Shown piece after piece: positions 24,673 to 32,348 of a stretch of 64,000 nucleotides of DNA (its first letter is position 1; the number at the start of each line of letters is the position of its first letter). The notes beneath the pieces were generated by a model. It made no database searches and was not told the DNA's origin. It saw only the letters and a list, made by a program, of their open reading frames with translations. The stretch covers positions 2,527,001 to 2,591,000 of the forward strand of contig NC_018870.1 of the NCBI RefSeq assembly GCF_000305935.1, given 5' to 3'. The translations under genes were made by a program, and so were the position numbers. Origin of the DNA: Thermacetogenium phaeum DSM 12270 (lineage in GTDB: Bacteria > Bacillota > DSM-12270 > Thermacetogeniales > Thermacetogeniaceae).

Positions 24673-25227
24673 ATGCCTTCCATCCCCGAGCACCTCAAGT
24701 TTACCTATGAAGATTATCTGCTTTTGCCTGAAGACAGGCGGTATGAAATCATCGGAGGCGAACTTTTGATGACCCCTTCCCCCAAGCGGGTGCATCAACA
24801 AGTAAGCAGAAACCTAACTACCATCTTGTGGTCCTACGTTAAAGCCAACGGCCTGGGAGAAATCTACGAGGCGCCGTTCGATGTGCTTTTCAGCCATCAC
24901 GATGTGGTGCAGCCGGATGTACTCTTCGTGAGCCGCGAAAACCTCTCAATTGTAGGGGAAAATAACATTCAAGGAGCACCCGACCTGATCATCGAGATTT
25001 TATCGCCTACTACCGCCGAAAGAGACCTTGACCTGAAAAAAAAGCTGTATGCCCGCCATGCCGTCAAAGAATATTGGATCGTGGACCCCCACGCCCGAAA
25101 AGTGACGGTATACCTCTGGAAGGATACTGATTACGTAAAAACCGGAGTTTACGGCGAAGAAGACAGCTGGCAACCTCACCTTTTGCCCGGCCTTACCATT
25201 AAGGGCAAGGAGATATTTGCCTTTTGA
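24673..25227 (+). CDS. Uma2 family (DUF820) endonuclease-like protein
   Basis: 184-residue protein of the restriction-endonuclease fold. The catalytic-type residues are visible in APDLIIEILSPTTAERDLDL and the following KKKLYARHAVKEYWIVDP (D, E, then K/E). A strong SD (GGAGGTG) precedes the ATG. Uma2 proteins are abundant, poorly characterised, and often sit in mobile or variable regions. Here it lies alone on the plus strand at the edge of repeat R3, tail to tail with dppF. Biological target unknown. Confidence 0.85.
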   Translation: MPSIPEHLKFTYEDYLLLPEDRRYEIIGGELLMTPSPKRVHQQVSRNLTTILWSYVKANGLGEIYEAPFDVLFSHHDVVQPDVLFVSRENLSIVGENNIQGAPDLIIEILSPTTAERDLDLKKKLYARHAVKEYWIVDPHARKVTVYLWKDTDYVKTGVYGEEDSWQPHLLPGLTIKGKEIFAF

Positions 25228-25324
25228 TTTCTTTATAAGCCCGCCTTCATGTCAATCGGGATACTCACCAATACTCTGTCGGTCGGTGGCTGCACCGGCG
25301 GCCAGGGGCAAAGAAGTAACTTGT

Positions 25325-26293
25325 TCATCTCGAACTCAAGTGGCAACTCACCAGATGCCCTTCATTCACATCCTGCAGCATCGGCTCCTTCTCCCGACAT
25401 ACCTGCCGGGCCTCGGGACAGCGGGGGTGAAAACGGCAGCCCGGCGGAGGATCTGCCGGATTCGGCGGCTCGCCCTTGACTGTAACCTGCCGGCTATATC
25501 TCTGCCGCGGGTCAGGTTCCGGCACCGCCGCCAGCAAACCCCTGGTATAAGGATGGCAGGCGCCGGACAAGAGGTCCCCTGTCGGCAGCACCTCAACAAT
25601 CTTTCCGAGGTACATCACAGCGATCCGATCCGCCAGGTAACTCACGGCAGCCAGATCGTGGGAAATAAAGATATACGACAGTCCAAACCGTATTTTCAGA
25701 TCTCGAAGCAGGTTTAAGATCTGCAATCTGATGGAAACATCCAGGCTGGAAACTGGTTCATCGCAGACTATCAGCTCCGGCTCTAAGGCCAGCGCTCGGG
25801 CGATGTTGATGCGCTGAAGCTGGCCACCGCTGAACTCATGGGGATACCTGGAGATGTGCTCGGGATCGAGGCCGACCGTATCCAGCAGCTCGGCTACCCT
25901 TTGCATTTGTTCCTCTCTCGTTCCCAACTTAAAGTTCGCCAGAGGCTCACCGATGATCGACCCCACGGTCTGCCGGGGGTTGAGGGAGGAATATGGATCC
26001 TGAAAAATGATCTGAATTTTGCAACGGAGTTCCCGCAGCTTTCTTCCGTACAAAGAGGTGATTTCCCGGTTGTCATAGTAAATTTTTCCTGCGGTGGGTT
26101 CCTCCAGCCTGACAATTAACTTCCCCAATGTGCTCTTGCCGCACCCGCTCTCCCCCACCAGCCCCAGGGTCTCACCCCGTTCCAGGGTAAAGGAAACGCC
26201 GTCAACTGCCCGTATTCTCTCCCGCGTTGCCCAGAAAAGACCATCTCCTGCCGGGTAGTGTTTGAACAGGTCGCGCACCTCAAGAAGGCTCAT
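25325..26293 (-). CDS. dppF: DppF/OppF-type ABC importer ATPase
   Basis: 322 residues: Walker [10 protein letters not shown]-loop [13 protein letters not shown], signature [15 protein letters not shown], Walker [13 protein letters not shown], and C-terminal [14 protein letters not shown] oligopeptide domain. The ATG overlaps the dppD stop (ATGA); the longer frame to 26431 is inside dppD and rejected. Last gene of the second importer. Its 3' part was copied into the relic at 16311. Confidence 0.9.
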   Translation of the reverse strand: MSLLEVRDLFKHYPAGDGLFWATRERIRAVDGVSFTLERGETLGLVGESGCGKSTLGKLIVRLEEPTAGKIYYDNREITSLYGRKLRELRCKIQIIFQDPYSSLNPRQTVGSIIGEPLANFKLGTREEQMQRVAELLDTVGLDPEHISRYPHEFSGGQLQRINIARALALEPELIVCDEPVSSLDVSIRLQILNLLRDLKIRFGLSYIFISHDLAAVSYLADRIAVMYLGKIVEVLPTGDLLSGACHPYTRGLLAAVPEPDPRQRYSRQVTVKGEPPNPADPPPGCRFHPRCPEARQVCREKEPMLQDVNEGHLVSCHLSSR

Positions 26294-27288
26294 ACCGGCT
26301 GGGGCTCCTTTGCCCGAATCCTCTGTGCCTGATAGCAGGCCACCAGGTGGTCTGAGGCAACGGCCTCCAGTTGAGGCCTGGGGCCGTCGCACGCATCGAC
26401 CGCTACAGGGCAACGCGGGAGAAAGGCACACCTGTCGGGTAGATTGAGGAGGCTGGGCGGTTGGCCTTGAATGTGTTCAAGGGTTTCACATTTTCGATCC
26501 AGGCGCGGCACGGAACGCAGCAGCGCACGGGTATAGGGATGGCCGGGGCTTTCGAAGACTTCGATCGCCCCTCCGTACTCCACGATGGAGCCGGCATACA
26601 TCACCGCCACTTCATCGGCCATTTCCGCCACAACTCCCAGGTCGTGAGTAATCAGGATGATGGCAGTATCGAACTCCGCCTGCAACCGCCGCAGTTCTGT
26701 AAGAATTTGTGCCTGAACGGTAACATCCAGGGCTGTGGTAGGCTCGTCGGCAATGAGAACTTTGGGACGGAGAGCCAAAGCTATGGCTATCATTACACGC
26801 TGACGCATGCCTCCGGACAGCTGGAAAGGGTAACGTTTCAACAGTTTTTCCGGATAGGGCAGGCCTACCCTTGCCAACAGGTCAAGCGCCCTCTGCCGCG
26901 CTTCTGCCCGGGATACCCCTTCGTGAGAGATAATTGTTTCGATTATTTGAGTGCCGACGGTCAAAACCGGATTCAGGGAAGTCATCGGATTCTGAAAAAC
27001 AATGGATATTTCCTTGCCCCGGACACGGCGCAGCTGTTTTTGAGACAGGCTGAGCAGATCATATCCGTTCAGCCGGACCTCCCCGGACAAGATCTTCCCC
27101 GGTGGGGCGATCAGGCCGAGCAGTGAAAGGGAGGTAACGGTCTTACCGCAGCCGCTCTCCCCCACCAGCCCCAGAGTTTTACCGGCCTCTACTGCGAAGC
27201 TGACTCCGTTCACGGCCTTAATCACCCCGTGCCGGGTCAAAAAAATCGTTTTCAAGTCTTCAACTTCCAGCACAGGTTCACAAGGCAT
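26290..27288 (-). CDS. dppD: DppD/OppD-type ABC importer ATPase
   Basis: 332 residues: Walker A GESGCGKT, Q-loop IVFQNPMTSLNPV, signature LSGGMRQRVMIAIAL, Walker B LIADEPTTALD, C-terminal CAFLPRCPVAVDAC domain. ATG after GGGGGTA. It pairs with dppF. The two membrane genes upstream complete a classic B-C-D-F importer, except that dppC is interrupted, so the system may be inactive or depend on another permease. Confidence 0.9.
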   Translation of the reverse strand: MPCEPVLEVEDLKTIFLTRHGVIKAVNGVSFAVEAGKTLGLVGESGCGKTVTSLSLLGLIAPPGKILSGEVRLNGYDLLSLSQKQLRRVRGKEISIVFQNPMTSLNPVLTVGTQIIETIISHEGVSRAEARQRALDLLARVGLPYPEKLLKRYPFQLSGGMRQRVMIAIALALRPKVLIADEPTTALDVTVQAQILTELRRLQAEFDTAIILITHDLGVVAEMADEVAVMYAGSIVEYGGAIEVFESPGHPYTRALLRSVPRLDRKCETLEHIQGQPPSLLNLPDRCAFLPRCPVAVDACDGPRPQLEAVASDHLVACYQAQRIRAKEPQPV

Positions 27289-27342
27289 CCAGGCCGTACC
27301 CCCTCAACGCTCAACCGAAATGGTTTAATCTGCAACTGGCCC

Positions 27343-27671
27343 TCAATCTTTAAAAATTTCTCTGGGGTCGAGGGCGTCCCGCAGCCCGTCCCCCAACAGG
27401 TTGAAGGCCAGCACGACGATCATGATAGCCAGGCCTGGGTATAACATCAGCTGCGGAGCCACCTGCATATAAGGCCTGCCGTCGTTGAGCATCGCCCCCC
27501 ACTCCGGCGTGGGCGGCTGAGCGCCGAGGCCCAGGAAGGAAAGCCCGGAGATGGCCAGGATCAGCTTACCCATATCCAGAGTGGCCAGCACGATCACAGG
27601 TGAAAGAACATTGGGCAGAATGTGACGGATGACAATACCGAACTCAGATGTTCCGCACGCCCTTGCCGCAA
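27343..27671 (-). pseudogene. dppC permease, 3' part, cut by IS
   Basis: Encodes the C-terminal half of a DppC-type permease beginning at ARACGTSEFGIVIRHILPN with the EAA loop and last helices (GLSFLGLGAQPPTPEWG, LAFNLLGDGLRDALDPR). It joins in frame with 29566-30178 if the IS and one 6-bp duplication are removed: FVLAA followed by RACGT. The open frame now starts inside the IS, so no functional permease is expected. Confidence 0.9.
27666..27671. repeat. Target site duplication, left (CCGCAA)
   Basis: CCGCAA directly precedes the left inverted repeat; the second copy is at 29566-29571. Confidence 0.85.
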
Positions 27672-29565
27672 CCCACATTTCGCACCCTGAAATGAAAACG
27701 ACCTTTAATTTTATGATGGCTAAAAATGGCAACTAATAAAAGCTAGTTGGCATAAGGAGACCTCCCATAATTCGTACCGCAGTAAATCTCTTCACTGAAA
27801 CCGGCAAGATGCAAAAGCCGGCGGATATCTTCGGTCCACTGGTTCTCCGGAACCTGATGGATAAAACCGGAATCGGTTTCAATAGTGGCTATGGTAAGGG
27901 GTTTCAGCATCTCCAGCAGCATTGTCCCCGTTGGGCTGAAAGACTTGCGCTTCCCGGGGATCGCCAAAGGCTTACTTTCTTTGGCGAGATTACGCCGCAC
28001 CCGGCGCTGCAGCAGGGCATAAATCAGTAAGGCCATCAGGAAGACATAGCCTATAGCCACCACCCGTTCCGGGTTCTTGACGTAAATCCCATCCACATAA
28101 ACCGGATTCTTCAGGAAGCGGAAAGACAGTTCTACTGCAGTCTGGTTTTTGTATTCCCGCAGCACATCAGCGGGAGAAAGCTCTTTATCATCAAGAATGT
28201 TCGTAATCAACACGAAAGTAGCGGCTTTTGCCTTGAGCTCCTTGACAAACTCCTCATTGACAGAGACCAGAGAGGGAACCACGCGATAATAGGTCTGATA
28301 GTTCACCGGCTCACCCTTGCGAGGCCGCCCCACCCGGCGCTTGATCACCTGCTCCTCTTTGATTTCGGTCTTCAATTCAAAGAGCGGTGAAGCGTGCTTT
28401 GCCAAAAAGATCTCCAGTTCTTTTTTGGCATCGGCCTCGCAGAAGAATTTCCTTTTAGCAAGCTCATCACAGGCAGAAAGCAGCTCCGACTTCCTGGTTT
28501 CGATCATCTTCTTGATGCTTTTCTCTTTCTTCTTGTCCAGGGATGAGGAGTGCACTACGATGAACCGGTAGGTGTGGCCGTTGAGTTCCCTGACCGCCTG
28601 CTGGATCCTGTAAACTGCGGCATCCTTTTTCTGTACGAGACTGCCCAGGTGCTGCCACCGGTTCTCCGACCATGCCCAGTCTTTCAGTTCGGCGGAGATG
28701 CTGAAAGTTTCCGGCAGCCGTGAAATGAAGGGAATCTTCTTTTCAAACAGGAGATCAAGGTTGTCATTGGTGACCAGGGCTGAATCAGCAACGTAGATTC
28801 TTTTGCCGCTATCGCAAGGCAGCATGGCTTGCAGCCGGTCAAGGACCTCTTTATTCCATTTCTTATCGCTCATGTTGCCGTCACGCATTTCCCCAAAGAT
28901 GGGGATCCCTTCGCCGGTAGTGATGAGGCCGTAAAGAAACTGCTTCAGGTCAGGGCGGCGGTCTTTGCTGTAGCCGTAGGTGATGTCGAGTAAATGGTTA
29001 TCTTCATCTTCCCAGTCGTACTCTCCGGCAACTGAGATGGAAGTGGTATCGGCATGAACAACTCTGGTTTCAATCCGGTGCACTTTAATGGCCGATAAGG
29101 CCAGAGCCAGGTAAACCCTGTTGGGATGGGCTTTGGCCAGTTTGGTAAGGGCTCTGCCCAGGGCATCATCATTGAACGCATCAGCGGTTATCCCCTCACC
29201 GAAGAGCACGCTGAGGTTCATTTCACGATAGAACTCTTCCACCCGGTAGAGAGGTTTTCTGGCCGTCAGGACGTTGATGACGAGCGCCTCAATCAGTGTA
29301 CCGGGAGACAGGCGGCACTGCTTTGGATCCCACGTAACCATCTCATCGATGATGTCTCTGAGTTTAATCTCCCGGCAAAAGGCTGCAACCAACGGGGCAG
29401 CACCGGCATTCAGGATCTTGAATTTGGGTATGAGGCTTCTCATTCGAAATTCCCCCGATTATTGTCATTAGGGGAAAATTCGCGGAATTTTCTGGAATTC
29501 CTCCTTGCTCTGAAAATTTTTTTAAAAATTTTTTCTTAATGAAATGGCAGGGTGCGGAAGATGGG
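27672..29565 (-). mobile_element. IS1634-type insertion sequence, complete
   Basis: A 1894-bp element with 18-bp terminal inverted repeats at 27672-27689 and 29548-29565 (15 of 18 match), one transposase gene, and a 6-bp target duplication CCGCAA. Excision restores the dppC reading frame exactly. The intact ends and exact duplication argue for recent insertion. Confidence 0.9.
27743..29443 (-). CDS. IS1634-family transposase
   Basis: 566-residue DDE transposase of the IS4/IS1634 group with an N-terminal DUF4277-like domain (APLVAAFCREIKLRDIID). The first catalytic Asp is in VVHADTTSISVAG, the second in IYVADSALVTNDNL, and a YREK-like region is replaced by the C-terminal VELSFRFLKNPVYVDGIYVK with the catalytic Glu. 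Full length and uninterrupted, so probably active. Confidence 0.9.
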   Translation of the reverse strand: MRSLIPKFKILNAGAAPLVAAFCREIKLRDIIDEMVTWDPKQCRLSPGTLIEALVINVLTARKPLYRVEEFYREMNLSVLFGEGITADAFNDDALGRALTKLAKAHPNRVYLALALSAIKVHRIETRVVHADTTSISVAGEYDWEDEDNHLLDITYGYSKDRRPDLKQFLYGLITTGEGIPIFGEMRDGNMSDKKWNKEVLDRLQAMLPCDSGKRIYVADSALVTNDNLDLLFEKKIPFISRLPETFSISAELKDWAWSENRWQHLGSLVQKKDAAVYRIQQAVRELNGHTYRFIVVHSSSLDKKKEKSIKKMIETRKSELLSACDELAKRKFFCEADAKKELEIFLAKHASPLFELKTEIKEEQVIKRRVGRPRKGEPVNYQTYYRVVPSLVSVNEEFVKELKAKAATFVLITNILDDKELSPADVLREYKNQTAVELSFRFLKNPVYVDGIYVKNPERVVAIGYVFLMALLIYALLQRRVRRNLAKESKPLAIPGKRKSFSPTGTMLLEMLKPLTIATIETDSGFIHQVPENQWTEDIRRLLHLAGFSEEIYCGTNYGRSPYAN

Positions 29566-29571
29566 CCGCAA
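29566..29571. repeat. Target site duplication, right (CCGCAA)
   Basis: Second copy of the duplicated target beside the right inverted repeat (29548-29565). Confidence 0.85.
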
Positions 29572-30178
29572 GAACGAACTCCTTTTCCTTCACAGATAAA
29601 ACCATCCCCCGGATAACGCGCGCGTAACCAACCCACCACACTGAGGCCACGGCAAGCATCACATTAAAGAGACCGGGCCCCAGCATCCCCGCAATCACAA
29701 GGGCCAAAATCAGGTCGGGAAATGCGAGGAGAATATCAACGAGCCGCATGAGCAGATTATCCACCCGGCCGCCGCAATAGCCGGCAAAGGTACCGAAAGG
29801 GATGCTGATAAGCATAATAGTTGCCAGAGCCATAGCCGCTGCCGCCAGAGAAATCCGCGTGCCGTAAATCAGGCGGGAAAGAAGGCAGCGGCCGAGGTGG
29901 TCGGTACCCAAGGGATAAGCACGGGAAGGAGGAGACAGCCGCTGGTCCAGGGCCACCTTGAGGGGATCGTGGGGCATCAGGTAAGGGGTCAGGATCCCGA
30001 CCAGGACTACCAGGGCAACGATAATCAGCCCCAGCAAAGCCAGCTTATCTCCGACCAACCTCCTTACAGCCGACCGCATAAGCCCCTCTTCCACAAGCTC
30101 TTTTGGGGGCTCTGCCATCACCCCGGCGGGGGCACCGGCCGGCACAGCCCCCTCCCCTCTCCGAGGCGAACCGCTCAT
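29566..30178 (-). pseudogene. dppC permease, 5' part, cut by IS
   Basis: N-terminal ~205 residues of a DppC-type permease: a Pro/Ala-rich start (MSGSPRRGEG), first helix (LALLGLIIVALVVLVGILTP), family motif YPLGTDHLGRCLLSRLIYG, and helices up to KEKEFVLAA, where the IS lies. Start ATG 30178 is one base after the dppB stop. After the junction the frame reads into IS sequence (HLPHPAISLRKNF) and stops. Confidence 0.9.
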
Positions 30179-30179
30179 C

Positions 30180-31127
30180 TCATCTTCTCCCTTCCAGGCG
30201 GATGCGCGGATCGAGCAGCCCATAGGCAAGGTCCACCATCAAATTGGCCACCACGAAGACGACCGCCATAAAGAGGGCATAGCCCTGAATCACCGGATAG
30301 TCCCTGTTAAAAATGGAATCAACGGCGAACTTGCCCACCCCCGGCCAGGCAAAAATGGTCTCCACGATCACCGACCCTCCCAGCAGATGACCGAAACTCA
30401 TCCCGAAAAGGGTTACCGCGGGGAGCAGGGCATTTTTCAAGGCATGACGGCCTATCACCCATCTTTCACGGAGGCCCCTGGCCCGGGCCGCCCTAATGTA
30501 CTCCTGCCCCAGCACCTCCAGCATACCGGAACGCAAGAGCCGGGCGTAGACGGCAGCCATCCCAAAACCGAGCGTTACCGCCGGCAGCACCAGATGGTTC
30601 AGGCCGCCCCGCCCCATGACCGGGAATATGCCCAGCTTTACCGAAAAGAGGTATATAAGCATCAATCCCAGCCAGAATCCGGGTAGTGAAGCACCCAGCA
30701 GGGCGCAGATGCGGCTGAGGTGATCCAGCAAGGCATGACGGTAAAGGGCGGCCAGAATTCCCGCAGGAACGGCAAGAAGCACCATAACCCCCAGCGCCGC
30801 TACTGTTAACTCCAGAGTCGCCGGGAAACGGGAAAAAATCTCTTCCGCCACCGGCCTGCCCGTACGAAACGACTTTCCCAGGTCGAAGTGCAGGGCATTC
30901 CAGAGCCACCTGGCGTAGCGCACATGAACAGGGTCATTCAGCCCCAGTTCGCGGCGCAGGGCTTCCACCGCTTCCCGCGTCGGCTCCATCCCCTCTGCCC
31001 TCAGCATCAACTCCGCCGGATCCCCCGGCGCAAGATTGATGAGGGCAAAGGTGATGACGGACACTCCCAGCATCACAGGAATCAGCCATAGCAATCTTTT
31101 CAGGAGATACTGCTTCATTCTCTCCAC
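30180..31127 (-). CDS. dppB: DppB-type ABC permease
   Basis: 315 residues: N-terminal helix, INLAPGDPAELML motif, five more helices, EAA loop ARGLRERWVIGRHALKNALLP, C-terminal DPRIRLEGRR. GTG 31127 or ATG 31118 could be the start; both are near a GGTGGAG stretch. First gene of the second importer behind leader hairpin G. Confidence 0.9.
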   Translation of the reverse strand: MERMKQYLLKRLLWLIPVMLGVSVITFALINLAPGDPAELMLRAEGMEPTREAVEALRRELGLNDPVHVRYARWLWNALHFDLGKSFRTGRPVAEEIFSRFPATLELTVAALGVMVLLAVPAGILAALYRHALLDHLSRICALLGASLPGFWLGLMLIYLFSVKLGIFPVMGRGGLNHLVLPAVTLGFGMAAVYARLLRSGMLEVLGQEYIRAARARGLRERWVIGRHALKNALLPAVTLFGMSFGHLLGGSVIVETIFAWPGVGKFAVDSIFNRDYPVIQGYALFMAVVFVVANLMVDLAYGLLDPRIRLEGRR

Positions 31128-31165
31128 CCCGATCCCTGATAAGGGATGAAGATACCCTTAAACCA

Positions 31166-31223
31166 AACGAAAAAGCCACGCAGCCTTCTCACCGCTCCTT
31201 GCGGCTCTAAAGACCTTCGTGGC
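31166..31223 (-). promoter_or_regulatory. Leader hairpin G ahead of dppBCDF
   Basis: GCCACG pairs with CGTGGC, with an inner CCGC/GCGG stem and TTTTTCGTTT after it. The first stem pair is G-C where the other copies have A-U: a compensatory change. A TGATAATGA -10-like sequence lies ten bases upstream. Confidence 0.65.
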
Positions 31224-31598
31224 CTGCTTTCCGTCATTATCAAGATTTAACAACCTTTTTGTGCTTCTTACGCCGGTCAAACTGATTTGACGCCTCAAGC
31301 CGAATCCAAGCCACTGTAAACACCCAAAAAAGGAGAGATAAACCGGCCCTGTCTCAGGGGAGTGGGAATTCCCCTCGCTCCAGTCGACATCAAATCCGGT
31401 ACTCCGTGCACCGGTTATGTAAAACAATTCAGGGCTTAATGTCTTAATGTTGCTCAGCACGAACCTTTTGAGACCCTGTCCACCTTTCCAATATTCGCCC
31501 TTTTTCTTAAAATTCCTTCTGCTCCAGAAATCTAACTGACGATGTTTATGGAGATCTTTCCCTGTATTTTCCCTGGCAATAGTCGGGAAATTTTTTAT
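31224..31598. other. Non-coding stretch upstream of dppB
   Basis: No convincing gene. It probably holds the promoter for leader G. A 100-codon minus frame here has no SD and no recognisable motif. Confidence 0.5.
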
Positions 31599-32003
31599 TT
31601 AAAACTTAATCGTTTTGGATTCACCTGTCAGCGAGCAGAAGGTGGCCTCCCCATCCTCCACGTAAAATACCTCGAAAATACCGTCATCGACCGAGTACAT
31701 CTTTCTTAAAGAGGGCATCACCTCCAGCGCCTTGGCTTTGGCGGCAGGTGTGGAATTAAAAACGGCCTTCCCCCTTAAGCGTATCCACCTTCCGTCAGGT
31801 GATGCCGTACAGATCTCGAAATACGGGTTTTCCCTTAACTGTTTGTAGACATTCTTTTGATTATTGGTGCAGAACCACAGCTTCCCCTCATATTCCATCA
31901 CAAAACCAAAAGGACGGACTCTGGGTTTGTTCCCCTCAACCGTAGCAATGTAAAAAGTGGGGTTTTCGGTTAAGAATTTGAGAACCTCTTGCATTTCAAT
32001 CAA
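31599..32003 (-). CDS. Pyridoxamine 5'-phosphate oxidase-fold protein
   Basis: 134-residue split-barrel flavin-binding-fold protein: FYIATVEGNKPRVRPFGFV at the N terminus, LWFCTNNQKNVYKQLRENPY in the middle, FEVFYVEDGEATFCSLTG near the end. Members bind FMN or F420 and reduce small molecules; the substrate cannot be inferred. The start may be the ATG at codon 4. A monocistronic gene bordering the accessory locus. Confidence 0.85.
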   Translation of the reverse strand: MIEMQEVLKFLTENPTFYIATVEGNKPRVRPFGFVMEYEGKLWFCTNNQKNVYKQLRENPYFEICTASPDGRWIRLRGKAVFNSTPAAKAKALEVMPSLRKMYSVDDGIFEVFYVEDGEATFCSLTGESKTIKF

Positions 32004-32156
32004 CTCCCTCTATCTAAATTGTATTGTTAACCCCTATCTCCCAACTTTCCCACAATACTTTTAAAGCCGCAACCGGAGATCGCCCGCCGCAGTACTTACT
32101 TCTCGGCAGGGCAATCGGGTTAGCGGATTTGTCTCTTTGGGCTCTATCTTAAAAAT

Positions 32157-32348
32157 CTACTTCGTCACCATTATTATACATAAAGTAGCCTTATAGTATC
32201 TGCAGCCGTAGTACCCTTCACGGGGATCATCGCCATCCCTGCGCTTGACCATAGCGAGATAATAAGCCGGCTTCTCAAATTTAAAGGCAACTTTACCTTG
32301 ATCTTCCGCATCCCTACCCAGAGGGCGCATAAAAACGAGCGCTTTCAC
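32157..32348 (-). CDS. Small uncharacterised protein coupled to dinG
   Basis: A 63-residue frame whose GTG overlaps the dinG stop (GTGA). It reads VKALVFMRPLGRDAEDQGKV at the start, contains a Tyr/Cys-rich GYYGCRYYKATLC, and ends in IIMVTK. I do not recognise it. The four-base overlap and sensible composition favour a real gene, but no domain supports this. Confidence 0.4.
   Translation of the reverse strand: MKALVFMRPLGRDAEDQGKVAFKFEKPAYYLAMVKRRDGDDPREGYYGCRYYKATLCIIMVTK

Noticed and set aside
31158-31460. 100-codon minus-strand frame upstream of dppB
   Set aside because: Overlaps leader hairpin G, has no SD and no motif.
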